Shown here piece after piece: positions 1 to 8,421 of a stretch of DNA of 61,891 nucleotides. The DNA is from JBEKHI01 sp050012355. Lineage in GTDB: Bacteria > Actinomycetota > Actinomycetes > Streptosporangiales > Streptosporangiaceae. The stretch covers positions 1-61,891 of the forward strand of contig JBEKHI010000001.1 in assembly GCA_050012355.1 (NCBI GenBank). The letters are read 5' to 3'. Within the stretch, counting starts at the first letter, position 1. The number at the start of each line of letters is the position of its first letter. The notes beneath the pieces were generated by a model. It searched no databases. It saw only the letters and a program-made list of their open reading frames with translations, and was not told the DNA's origin. The translations under genes and the position numbers were made by a program.

Positions 1-1
1 C

Positions 2-535
2 GACAATGAGCGGGCGGCCCGCGCGGTCGCCGACGCGGTGGGGATCGACGAAGCCATCTCCGGAGTGATGCACGCGGAGAAATTCGACATCATCCAGCGG
101 CTGCGGGACGCCGGGCGAGTGGTCGCGATGGTCGGCGACGGCGTGAATGACGCGGCCGCACTCGCCACCGCCGACCTCGGAATCGCGATGGGAACCGGCA
201 CCGACGCGGCGATCGAGGCCAGCGATCTGACCCTGGTCAGCGGCGACCTGCTCGCGGTGCCCGACGCCATCGGGCTGTCCCGGCGCACGCTCGCGATCAT
301 CAAGGGCAACCTGTTCTGGGCGTTCGGCTACAACGCGCTCGCGATACCGCTGGCGGCCCTCGGGTTCCTCAACCCGCTGGTCGCGGGGGCCGCGATGGCG
401 TTCAGCTCCGTGTTCGTCGTGACCAATTCATTGCGGCTGCGGCGGTTTACTGCAGCGGGCCGTGGTCCAGACGCGGAAGAACATGCCGTGCGAACAGATC
501 ACCCTCGGCCGCGTGCGGGTACCCGGACAGGATGA
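2..535 (+). CDS. copA: Copper/heavy-metal P-type ATPase, C-terminal fragment (5' end outside window)
   Basis: The reading frame is already open at base 2 and encodes the end of the P domain plus the last membrane helices of a P1B-type cation-exporting ATPase. The first residues, DNERAARAVADAVGI, match the family's conserved TGDN region. They are followed by the hinge motif MVGDGVNDAAAL near base 130 and by the GTGTDAAIEASDLTL stretch typical of copper and silver pumps. Two hydrophobic segments (around NLFWAFGYNALAIPLAALGF and AMAFSSVFVVTNSLRL) are the last two membrane helices. The metal-binding CPC motif and the phosphorylated DKTGT lie upstream of the window, so the metal is not proven. The last 89 bases overlap the convergent flavin monooxygenase gene, and the final 30 or so residues are low-complexity, so the ancestral stop may have been lost. 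Confidence 0.88.
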   Translation, partial: DNERAARAVADAVGIDEAISGVMHAEKFDIIQRLRDAGRVVAMVGDGVNDAAALATADLGIAMGTGTDAAIEASDLTLVSGDLLAVPDAIGLSRRTLAIIKGNLFWAFGYNALAIPLAALGFLNPLVAGAAMAFSSVFVVTNSLRLRRFTAAGRGPDAEEHAVRTDHPRPRAGTRTG

Positions 536-1505
536 AGGACTCCATCCCCAGCTCCTGGTAGGCCCGCAGCTTCGCCAGCACCTGGTCGGGGTCGCCGACG
601 ATCGCGGCCCCGGCCCCGGAGCGCGCCCGGCCGATCCCGGTCCACAGGTTCGGCTCGGCGTAGCCCTCGTCGTTCGCGGCGTCCCGCAGTTCGCGCTGCC
701 GCTGGTTGCCCTTGGAAGTGGGATCGAGCGAGCGGCGCCGGATCCGTTCCCCGGTCTCGGCGTCCAGCCTGGAGATCAGCCGTCCGGCGGCGTCGCGGGC
801 CTCGGCCTCGGTCGGCCGGACGATGACATGCGCCCGGTAGCCGAAACGCAGCTGCCGTCCGTAGCGGGCGGCCCTTTCGCGCATGTCGGCTATGGTCGCC
901 GCGACGCCCTCCAGCGTGTCAGGCCACATCAGGAATACGTCGGCCGCCTGCGCCGCCACCTCCCGCGCCGCCTCGGAAAGCCCGCCGAAGTAGAACTGCT
1001 TCGGCGGTTTGTCCGCGCCGGCGGCGATCCGCGGCGGGTCAAGCGTGACGTCGATGAACTCGCCGTGGAAGTCCACCGGCTTGCCGTCCAGCAGATCGCG
1101 CAGCACCCGCATGATCTCCAGCGTCCGCCGGTACCGCGGCGCCGATTCCATCGGCTGGCCCGGGGGCTCGGAGGAGATGATGTTGATCGCGAGCCGCCCG
1201 CCGAGCATCTGGTCGATCGTCGCGAGCTGGCGGGCCAGCTGCGGCACCCACATCTCGCCCATCCGCACCGCTACCAGCAGCCGCATCCGCTTCAGCAGTG
1301 GCGCGATCCCGGCCGCGAACGCCACCGAGTCGATCCCCATCGCGTACCCGCTCGGCAGCAGCAGGTTGTCGTAGCCGCCGGACTCGGCCGCCAGCGCGAT
1401 GTCCCGGCAGTGCTCCCAGCTGGACTGCAGCCGGGGATCGGTTACTCCGAGGAACTCGTAGTCGTCATCGCACAGCGCCGCGAACCAAGACACCTCACAC
1501 GCCAT
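447..1505 (-). CDS. LLM-class flavin-dependent monooxygenase, SsuD-like (alkanesulfonate monooxygenase family)
   Basis: This 352-residue protein has the bacterial luciferase/SsuD fold. Enzymes of this group use reduced FMN from a partner reductase to cleave C-S bonds of alkanesulfonates and release sulfite. Supporting motifs are RLAINIISSEPPGQPM in the middle, KQFYFGGLSEAA (substrate/flavin region) and the C-terminal ESFILSGYPHAAEGDLF, which is close to the SsuD signature. The ATG is preceded by a purine-rich GAGGTAGGTTGGAG on the minus strand. No ssuEABC transporter or reductase gene is adjacent, so the natural substrate is open. A ComA-type sulfonate biosynthesis operon lies 13 kb away, but the two are not linked as an operon. 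Confidence 0.85.
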   Translation of the reverse strand: MACEVSWFAALCDDDYEFLGVTDPRLQSSWEHCRDIALAAESGGYDNLLLPSGYAMGIDSVAFAAGIAPLLKRMRLLVAVRMGEMWVPQLARQLATIDQMLGGRLAINIISSEPPGQPMESAPRYRRTLEIMRVLRDLLDGKPVDFHGEFIDVTLDPPRIAAGADKPPKQFYFGGLSEAAREVAAQAADVFLMWPDTLEGVAATIADMRERAARYGRQLRFGYRAHVIVRPTEAEARDAAGRLISRLDAETGERIRRRSLDPTSKGNQRQRELRDAANDEGYAEPNLWTGIGRARSGAGAAIVGDPDQVLAKLRAYQELGMESFILSGYPHAAEGDLFARHVLPRLDHGPLQ

Positions 1506-1822
1506 ACTCCAACCTACCTCGCCACTCGCCGATGCCCGGCCGCCACCGTCATCGCGAGCACCCGGTCGTAACCGCGGCCCTATAAACGGGTCGCGCGCAG
1601 CATACGTGGATCGCGGCCCTGTTTAGCGGTTCCTTTCTTTATCGAAACGACGGTGCGTGATGTCGAAAGGCCGGTTACTCGTCGAAGTGTAGGGACAAGG
1701 ACGAGGGATTTCCCTGATTCCAGTCGGCGTGCACCTTCGTATCGTTCATCACGCGACCTCGCCCGGCCGCGGATGACGCCCATACCAGATTCCTGGTGTT
1801 CTCTTTCCTGATCGGAGCTGAC
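1506..1822. other. Intergenic region between divergent genes
   Basis: A 317-base spacer separates the starts of the SsuD-like gene (minus) and the P47-like gene (plus), so it should hold promoters for both. I see no RNA gene, long repeat or strong hairpin in it. It is less GC-rich than the flanking genes. Confidence 0.5.
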
Positions 1823-4800
1823 ATGCCTGCTGACGTGGGTATAGCATCACCGTCCATACCGACGCTCGACGATCTCGTCACTGCGTTGAAGACGCAAACC
1901 CCGACCAACAACTGGGACGTTGTGGCGTCCTACAGCGCGGACGCGTTGAACAGCGTACTTGCCGCCAGCCACAGCGACGGGAAGCTGGTCACCGAACTAC
2001 CGGTGTTCTGCGTGCAGAGCGTCGACCTTACTACCGGTAATCCGCTGGTGCTGTATTTCGATGTCACCCTCGGAGCACCGACCATCTCCTTCACCATGGA
2101 CGGGTCGGATCTGTGCGTGTTCACCATGCCGATCGAGACGGCATACTGCTACGTGGTCGCGGGCGATACCTGCGGCGATCAGATACCCGCGACCTACATG
2201 AACAAGTTGACCCTGCCGGCGGGATACAGCCTCATCGCGTCGGTTGGTGTGGCCGCGATGCACGGCGACGGCAGCATCACGACCACCGGGGGAGTGGTGA
2301 CGTTCGGACCGTCGACCGACCAGGCGCACATCGTGCTGCACTTCATGGCAGGCAGCAATGCCCCCGGCTACCACATCAGTCCGCCGCCGCTTGCCACCTG
2401 GTCGTTGATGACGACACCGATCGAGACCTATTTCCAGACGGACGTCAATGAGATCGACTACGCGCTGACCGTCGTCCGCGCCGATCCGCAAGCCTCCGCC
2501 GCGCCCTTGGCCGACGACCAGATCGCGGTGCCGGATGTCTCACTCGCCGCCAGGAGCTTCATCTTCGACATGCAGGGCGGAGTGCTCAGCCTCTACATTC
2601 AGACGGCGAACTCCGGTGCTCCGCAAGGGGACGTGACCATCGCGCCGTTCAAGGTAAGCGGCGCCGCGATGCCGCTGGTACCTGCGGACCACACCATGTC
2701 GTTGATCTTCTCCAGGGCGTTGATCGAGACCTGCTATCTGAGCCCTGTCCTGGCCGCGCAGGGCTCGGTCTCATTCGCCTCCGGCTCCAGCGGCATCACG
2801 GCCGGACTCGCCCTGACGCGCGCGGCGCTCAACTACGACGCCTCATACGATGTGGACTACTCGGCGTCGGTCGCGGTCACCCCTGATTTCAACATCGACT
2901 TCTCCGCGTGCCCCTACACCGTGACGTTCGACGACGCGACGGCCAGCCTGTCCTTCTCGTACCAGCAGACGGTCAAGTGGACTTACTCGTCGGAACAAAA
3001 CTTCGGCTCGTGGGGCCATCTCACGGTCAGCGTCGCACTGTCGGCAAGTGCGGATATCGTCACGAACTCCGATGGAACCATCAGCGTGGACTTCGAACGT
3101 CCCGCCAGCGACTATCGCATCTCCGCCGAAGCCGGGAATGAAGACGTTTACGGCATCGGATCGAGTATCGGATCCGACTTCGAGAACCGGATGAAGCAGT
3201 TTCCGCCTCCCGCCTTGAGCCTGAACTTCGGGAGCCTGCACACCTTCGCCGTAGGCAACCTGCTCTTCCCTTCCAGTCAGTCGTTCACCATCGACGCGAC
3301 GCAGACGGCCGGTGCCCGTGTGCCCCGGGACCTTCTGCTGGTCGGCAGTCTCAGCGTCCCCCCAGCCGCCACGCTTTCACGTCGTCAGGCCCGCTTACAC
3401 CTCGGAGGAATCACCGCAATGCCCATCAATCCGATCTATTTTCGCTATCTGGCCGCCCCGGTGACCGCGATCTTCGGACAAGCCACCAATGTCATCTGGT
3501 GGAATGTGCGCGGAGTCACTCCAAAGCCTATGACTTCGGGTCCGGCTTTCCAGGAGTTCGCGAGCAGCCTGCTCGCCGGCAAGTCGTCGGCCAGCGACGC
3601 TCGTGACCTGACCGCCAAGCTGCGCCAGTTCGCGGCCAGCAACCCCGATGGCTACGCCGGCGCGCTGCATGACACCGTGCTGCCCCTCGTCGAAACGGCG
3701 TGGACGGCGCACTCGAAGTTCGCTGACTTCAAGAGCCCCGAGGCGGTCAGCGCGGTCTACACCCAGCACTTCCTGAGCTCGGCCGATTCGGGGCACTGCC
3801 ACATCAACGTCAGCTTCGATGCGCATCCCAACCCCAGCGCGCACGTGAACAACTCCGGCGTCCTGAACTACTACACCCAGGCATTCCCCGGAATGTGCGT
3901 GGGGCTCTCGAACGACCTGTACCTCCAACTGGTGCGCAGCGACCGGCGTGCCGCGCGCCTAGGCCCGAACGATGCCATGATCAGCCTCTACCCCGAGATC
4001 CGCACATTCAACGAGGGACTGGCGCCCTCTCCCGCCGGCACGATGTACAAGATCGGAGACAACTCCTATGTGAAGGCGGAGGCAGTCGGCCGCTCTAGCG
4101 TGACTGACTCCGACCTGTTCACCGCGTTGATGGCGACGACCGCAGTCCACTCCCAGGACGGCGTTGTGCCCTGGACGACCATGACCCTTCCCGGTGTGGA
4201 CGGGTTTGTGGCCAACATCTCCATCCACCTGGGCGACAGCCCGGTCGCTGGTGCTGACGTCATCGCCGACTCGTTTCCGACGTTCCTGTTCAAGACGCTT
4301 TTCCGACGGGCGACCCTCTACTCCGAACTCGGCTACAAAGGTGAGATCGCCCGCCAATTCCCGGCGAAGGCGGTCAGCTTGCTGGATCCAGACATGCGCA
4401 CCTGGTTCGAAGGACAGGTCAAGGAGCTCGACCCCCGGCTCTCGATGGACACGGGATATTCCATAGCCCTGGACAGCACCGCCGGAAGAGTGATGGTAGA
4501 ACTGCGCATCATGACAGGCGGCGACACGGTCGCCACAATCACAAACGACGACGTCACCGATCAGGCCCTGTCCAGTCCAGCGGCGTACGACGAGCTGATC
4601 GAGCAGGGCGAGAACAGGTCTATCCGGGACAACTACCAAGGCATCCCGATGGTTGACGGCACCGAGCCGGCTGACCGGGTGTCACCCGTATGGCCGAGTA
4701 TCAACACGGCCGTCGTGACCGAGCCTGACCCGGAGACGACGCCGCTGCTCCCGCCCTTCGACGCTGCCGACGCGGTAGCGCGGTTGCTGCCGCATGACTG

Positions 4801-5503
4801 GGACCTCATCCAGGCAAGCGTGGTCCGAACCGTCGAGGACGAGGTCACGGCGGCCCTGGGCGAGGACCTCAGCACCACCAGCGTGCCCGATCTGGTCGCC
4901 CAGGTGGACACTCCCGCCGTCCGGGCCAACATCGAGTCGGGCATCGGCGATACCGTGCTCGCCGATGCCGCCAGCACACCCCAGTTCACCGACCTGGTCA
5001 CAGCCGCCGGCAGCGAAGAGCTGGCGGAGCAGCTAGTGGGCATGAATACCACCGATCCCCTGGTGGACGCGATATTCACCGCGCCCCCCGAGAGCCAGAG
5101 CCTCCTGCGGGACCTCATGGAGGCCAAGGTCGCCGAATCGGTGACGCATTTCTGCGAGCAGCGCGCGGATGAGATCCAGACAACCATCGCCGATTCCAGT
5201 CAGACGATCAGCGATACCGGAACGGAGATCGCGAACAAGAGCGATGCCCTGAAACAGGTGCAGGACGAGCTGAAGAACAATCCCGGCGACACCGATCTGC
5301 AGAACCGGGCCAAGAAGCTCAGCGATGAGATCGCTCACGCCAAACAGGAGCAAGAGAACGCACAGAACGATCTCGACAACGCCACCACGGATAAGGACCT
5401 TAACGAAGCCGCCGCGAAGGACGCCGAGAACGCCAAGACCAGGGCGAACAAGGACGCGCAGCACCGTTCTGACGAGGTCTTCCCGGACGGCGGCGACCGA
5501 TGA
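1823..5503 (+). CDS. Large P47/TULIP-like protein with C-terminal coiled coil
   Basis: The product is about 1226 residues long. I prefer the ATG at 1823, with GGAG five bases upstream, over the GTG at 1796. There is no signal peptide. The N-terminal segment has the pattern WDVV...ADALNSVLAA followed by beta-rich stretches such as PLVLYFDVTLGAPTISF. This resembles the P47/OrfX TULIP proteins found in clostridial neurotoxin and insecticidal toxin clusters, which open with a GWDxVxA...N motif. Residues up to about 1000 are beta-rich with few charges. The last 170 residues are strongly helical and acidic/lysine-rich, and look like a coiled coil. The stop overlaps the next start (ATGA), so the pair is translationally coupled. 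The P47 assignment rests on remembered motifs and is moderate; the gene itself is certain. Confidence 0.6.
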   Translation: MPADVGIASPSIPTLDDLVTALKTQTPTNNWDVVASYSADALNSVLAASHSDGKLVTELPVFCVQSVDLTTGNPLVLYFDVTLGAPTISFTMDGSDLCVFTMPIETAYCYVVAGDTCGDQIPATYMNKLTLPAGYSLIASVGVAAMHGDGSITTTGGVVTFGPSTDQAHIVLHFMAGSNAPGYHISPPPLATWSLMTTPIETYFQTDVNEIDYALTVVRADPQASAAPLADDQIAVPDVSLAARSFIFDMQGGVLSLYIQTANSGAPQGDVTIAPFKVSGAAMPLVPADHTMSLIFSRALIETCYLSPVLAAQGSVSFASGSSGITAGLALTRAALNYDASYDVDYSASVAVTPDFNIDFSACPYTVTFDDATASLSFSYQQTVKWTYSSEQNFGSWGHLTVSVALSASADIVTNSDGTISVDFERPASDYRISAEAGNEDVYGIGSSIGSDFENRMKQFPPPALSLNFGSLHTFAVGNLLFPSSQSFTIDATQTAGARVPRDLLLVGSLSVPPAATLSRRQARLHLGGITAMPINPIYFRYLAAPVTAIFGQATNVIWWNVRGVTPKPMTSGPAFQEFASSLLAGKSSASDARDLTAKLRQFAASNPDGYAGALHDTVLPLVETAWTAHSKFADFKSPEAVSAVYTQHFLSSADSGHCHINVSFDAHPNPSAHVNNSGVLNYYTQAFPGMCVGLSNDLYLQLVRSDRRAARLGPNDAMISLYPEIRTFNEGLAPSPAGTMYKIGDNSYVKAEAVGRSSVTDSDLFTALMATTAVHSQDGVVPWTTMTLPGVDGFVANISIHLGDSPVAGADVIADSFPTFLFKTLFRRATLYSELGYKGEIARQFPAKAVSLLDPDMRTWFEGQVKELDPRLSMDTGYSIALDSTAGRVMVELRIMTGGDTVATITNDDVTDQALSSPAAYDELIEQGENRSIRDNYQGIPMVDGTEPADRVSPVWPSINTAVVTEPDPETTPLLPPFDAADAVARLLPHDWDLIQASVVRTVEDEVTAALGEDLSTTSVPDLVAQVDTPAVRANIESGIGDTVLADAASTPQFTDLVTAAGSEELAEQLVGMNTTDPLVDAIFTAPPESQSLLRDLMEAKVAESVTHFCEQRADEIQTTIADSSQTISDTGTEIANKSDALKQVQDELKNNPGDTDLQNRAKKLSDEIAHAKQEQENAQNDLDNATTDKDLNEAAAKDAENAKTRANKDAQHRSDEVFPDGGDR

Positions 5504-8349
5504 GCGGCACTCCAGGGGACGCCGCCGAGCTGCTCAGCCAGGCCGAGGAGCGCATCCAGACCGTGACGATCGGCACGAAGACCGTGATCGTCAGCGTGCT
5601 GGACCAGACCATCGTCGGCGGCGGCACAGCGCAGAGTCTGTCGGACGACTGGAGTACCGCCAGCGGGCGCTCAAGCCTCGGACTGTTCGCGGAGGAGATC
5701 GTACTGACCGGCCTCAAGGCGGACAACCTGGTCCTGGGCGCCCATCTTCTGACCGGCGTCGGCACCACCGTGACCCTCGATGTGTCCGGCCGGCCTGGTG
5801 CCGACGCTGCGATCACGCCAGGCCAGACCGCGGGAGGAGATGGCGAACCGGGCAGCCCGGCCGGCAGCATGGCGCTCTACCTCGAAGACTTCGACCCGAA
5901 CACCACGCTACCCCCGCCGATCATTCACGCGATCGGCGGGCAGGGAGGCCATGGCGGCCCCGGTCCCGGCAGCCCCCAGGGCCCCGGCGGCGACGGGGGA
6001 CCAGGCGGCGACGGCGGTGCCGTTACAGCGCGGGTCTCCCACCCCGCACTCCGCTGGGTCGTGCAACTGCAATCCATACTCGGCGAGGCCAGTACCGGCA
6101 AAGGCGTGCCCGCCGCCCAGGCCGATCTGTCGGCACTGGTTGGCACCTGGCCGACCAGCACGCCGTGGAGTGACATCAAAGCGTCGCTCAACGGCGCGCT
6201 GTCGCCTACAGCGAGCGCAACCGTGTTCTGCGGGGGCGTCAAGTACGCGCTGACCCAGGTGTACGACCTGGCTCAGGCGTGGGCCGCGAAGTTCGTGAAC
6301 TCGGTGAACATCTCGGGAGGCGCGCCGGGAACCTACGGTCAGGGAGAGCCAGACGGAAGCAACGGCGCGCCCGGTACCGCCGGGACGCGAGACGTGGAAG
6401 CCACCGGTCAGCTCGCGAACCCCTCCCTGATCGAGCCGGCCTTCATGATCCACCCGGCCCAGGTCGCGATGGCCATGGCCATGGCGAGACTCGCGTACTG
6501 GGTGGCCGACCCCGTGGCCGACCCCGCCTCGGTGCAGGACGTGACCGTGCTGCTCAACCGTATCCTGCAGCGCACCGCGCGGTTCGCCAATCTGACCACG
6601 GAAAGCGCGCTTTCACAGTTCTACACGGCCAGCGAAGCCGACTTCGGCGCCGTGAACTCGGTCGCCTCCCTGGCGGCGCTGCATGGGCAGGCCGCCGCTC
6701 TGCTCAACCAGATCTCGACAGGCAAGGACTACTTCGGCTACGCGCACAACTACGTGCCCATGAGCAGCCTGAGTGCCTTGCTGAACGGGTTCAAGTCGCT
6801 GCTCACATCCTTCACGGCCATCGAGACCGCCTACCACGACTATTTCACGGCGCTCGCCCAGCAGAGCATCACCGACGCACAGGTCACGCAGTCATGGGCG
6901 GCTATCTCGTCTAACGCGGCGGCGTTCAGTGCGGACATCGACGACCTAAAGAACCTCATGGAGCAGGACGTCACCGCCATCGACTGCTACCAGCAGACGC
7001 TTCCCGCCATGCTCGATGCTCTCGACACTGCGTTCAAGACCTTCGAGGAGCAGATCGGCAACACACTCAACGTCCAGTGGCAGACCCTGCTGCCCGCACT
7101 GGGGCAGCTCGCCTTCGCCCCGGAATCCGCGCTGATGTGGATAGCCCAGGGCGCACAGATCGGCTACACCGCCGCGACCACGGTCACCGACCTCGACGGC
7201 ACCCCTGTTCGCAAGGACATGCTGCTGGAGCAGATCCGCAGCGTCCAGAGCAACATCGACTCGATCAGCACGGGCTATCAGGAACTGGAAGACGGCACCC
7301 TGTCGCCAAACGATCCCGGCGCGGGAATGCTCATCGCGGACGCCGACACGATGATGCAGTACCTGACCAGCCTCTACGGGCAGTTCCCGACCACACCCCA
7401 GGGCGTGATGGATCTGGTGGAGGCGCTCAAGGACTACGTGGGCGCCGTCACCGCGCGTAACTCCAAGATCCTGGAGTACAACGCGTGCGTGAACCTGATC
7501 GCCCAGTATCAGATGAACCAGCAGCAGATCGAGGGCCGACGGGCGGCGCTGACCGACCAGGTGATCGAGGGCCTGGCCGCGGACAACGTGGCGATGTGCG
7601 CGTTCATCTCCCAGGGGTACTACCAGGCCAGGGACAACGTTCTGCGGCTGATGGACCTGACCGGGCGCGCTTACCGCTTCTGGGCCCTGACCGACAGCGA
7701 TCCGTTCAGCCAGACCTTCGAGGGCAATACACCGCCGGAGTTGAACAGCACCGTGCTCACGGTCGCCAGCAACAACTTCACCGAGGCGTACAGCACCGCC
7801 GTCGGGAACGTCGGCAAAGGCGAGCCTTTCCCGGCCAGTGATGACGAGTCCGGCCTGATGTATACGATCTCCGGCCAGGCGTTGGACTTTTTCCGCAAGG
7901 GCACGCCGCTGATTGTCGGCCTGCATGACAGCTACGTCACTAAGTCTTCAACGTACAAGTCGAACGGCACACCCTTCCTTGGCATGTCCAACATCCGCAT
8001 CAGCCGGGTGCGTGCCTGGGTGAATGGAGCCACGACCACTAGCGGAAGGCTGCTCGTCACCATCACCCACAACGGGACGGAGAATATCGTCAGGGCGGAC
8101 AGCACAGTCTTCGCTTTTTCCCACAATCCGCTGACCGAGAACTTCACCTACTGGACCGCGAACAACCAGATTTTCCAGGACACGGTGTTCGCCGTCGCCG
8201 ACACCGGTTCCGACGAGCTGATCGCTGCGGTGGGGCCGTTCACCTCCTGGACCATCACCATCGATCCCAAGTTCAACTCTGGACTGGATCTGTCCTTGGT
8301 GGAGAGCGTCACCCTGGAATTTCACGGGGTCAGCGGCGCCTTCACCTGA
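5500..8349 (+). CDS. Large protein of unknown function with a collagen-like Gly-rich segment
   Basis: The product has 949 residues. The start ATG overlaps the upstream stop by four bases. Residues 1-130 are beta-rich. Residues 140-175 form a glycine-rich, collagen-like run (GGQGGHGGPGPG and following GPGGDGG repeats), with a second short Gly-rich patch near residue 280 (GGAPGTYGQGEPDGSNGAPG). Residues 310-740 read as long helices. The last 130 residues are again beta-rich and end in SVTLEFHGVSGAF. There is no signal peptide or membrane helix, and I do not recognise the family. Architecture (beta module, Gly-rich linker, helical body, beta C-terminus) and coupling to a P47-like protein suggest that the two products form a complex, possibly toxin-related; that is inference. 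Confidence 0.55.
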   Translation: MSGTPGDAAELLSQAEERIQTVTIGTKTVIVSVLDQTIVGGGTAQSLSDDWSTASGRSSLGLFAEEIVLTGLKADNLVLGAHLLTGVGTTVTLDVSGRPGADAAITPGQTAGGDGEPGSPAGSMALYLEDFDPNTTLPPPIIHAIGGQGGHGGPGPGSPQGPGGDGGPGGDGGAVTARVSHPALRWVVQLQSILGEASTGKGVPAAQADLSALVGTWPTSTPWSDIKASLNGALSPTASATVFCGGVKYALTQVYDLAQAWAAKFVNSVNISGGAPGTYGQGEPDGSNGAPGTAGTRDVEATGQLANPSLIEPAFMIHPAQVAMAMAMARLAYWVADPVADPASVQDVTVLLNRILQRTARFANLTTESALSQFYTASEADFGAVNSVASLAALHGQAAALLNQISTGKDYFGYAHNYVPMSSLSALLNGFKSLLTSFTAIETAYHDYFTALAQQSITDAQVTQSWAAISSNAAAFSADIDDLKNLMEQDVTAIDCYQQTLPAMLDALDTAFKTFEEQIGNTLNVQWQTLLPALGQLAFAPESALMWIAQGAQIGYTAATTVTDLDGTPVRKDMLLEQIRSVQSNIDSISTGYQELEDGTLSPNDPGAGMLIADADTMMQYLTSLYGQFPTTPQGVMDLVEALKDYVGAVTARNSKILEYNACVNLIAQYQMNQQQIEGRRAALTDQVIEGLAADNVAMCAFISQGYYQARDNVLRLMDLTGRAYRFWALTDSDPFSQTFEGNTPPELNSTVLTVASNNFTEAYSTAVGNVGKGEPFPASDDESGLMYTISGQALDFFRKGTPLIVGLHDSYVTKSSTYKSNGTPFLGMSNIRISRVRAWVNGATTTSGRLLVTITHNGTENIVRADSTVFAFSHNPLTENFTYWTANNQIFQDTVFAVADTGSDELIAAVGPFTSWTITIDPKFNSGLDLSLVESVTLEFHGVSGAFT

Positions 8350-8353
8350 TCCG

Positions 8354-8393
8354 GCGACGGGCGGCACTCAGCTGGCGGGTGCCGCCCTGTCGC
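8354..8393. terminator. Bidirectional hairpin terminator
   Basis: GCGAC plus GGGCGGCAC (8354-8367) pairs with GTGCCGCCC (8379-8387), one bulged T, then GTCGC (8389-8393). The 14-bp stem sits between the convergent collagen-like gene and the LuxR gene. It has no U tract, which is common in actinomycetes. Confidence 0.75.
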
Positions 8394-8421
8394 TTGCCGC
8401 CGCGCCACGACAATATCGGCG

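Noticed and set aside
462..1571. Long plus-strand ORF antisense to the flavin monooxygenase
   Set aside because: Arg/Pro/Gly-rich shadow of the SsuD-like gene; no domain pattern and no ribosome site.
5780..6253. Overlapping plus-strand ORFs inside the collagen-like gene
   Set aside because: Arg/Pro-rich shadows of the Gly-rich segment in another frame.
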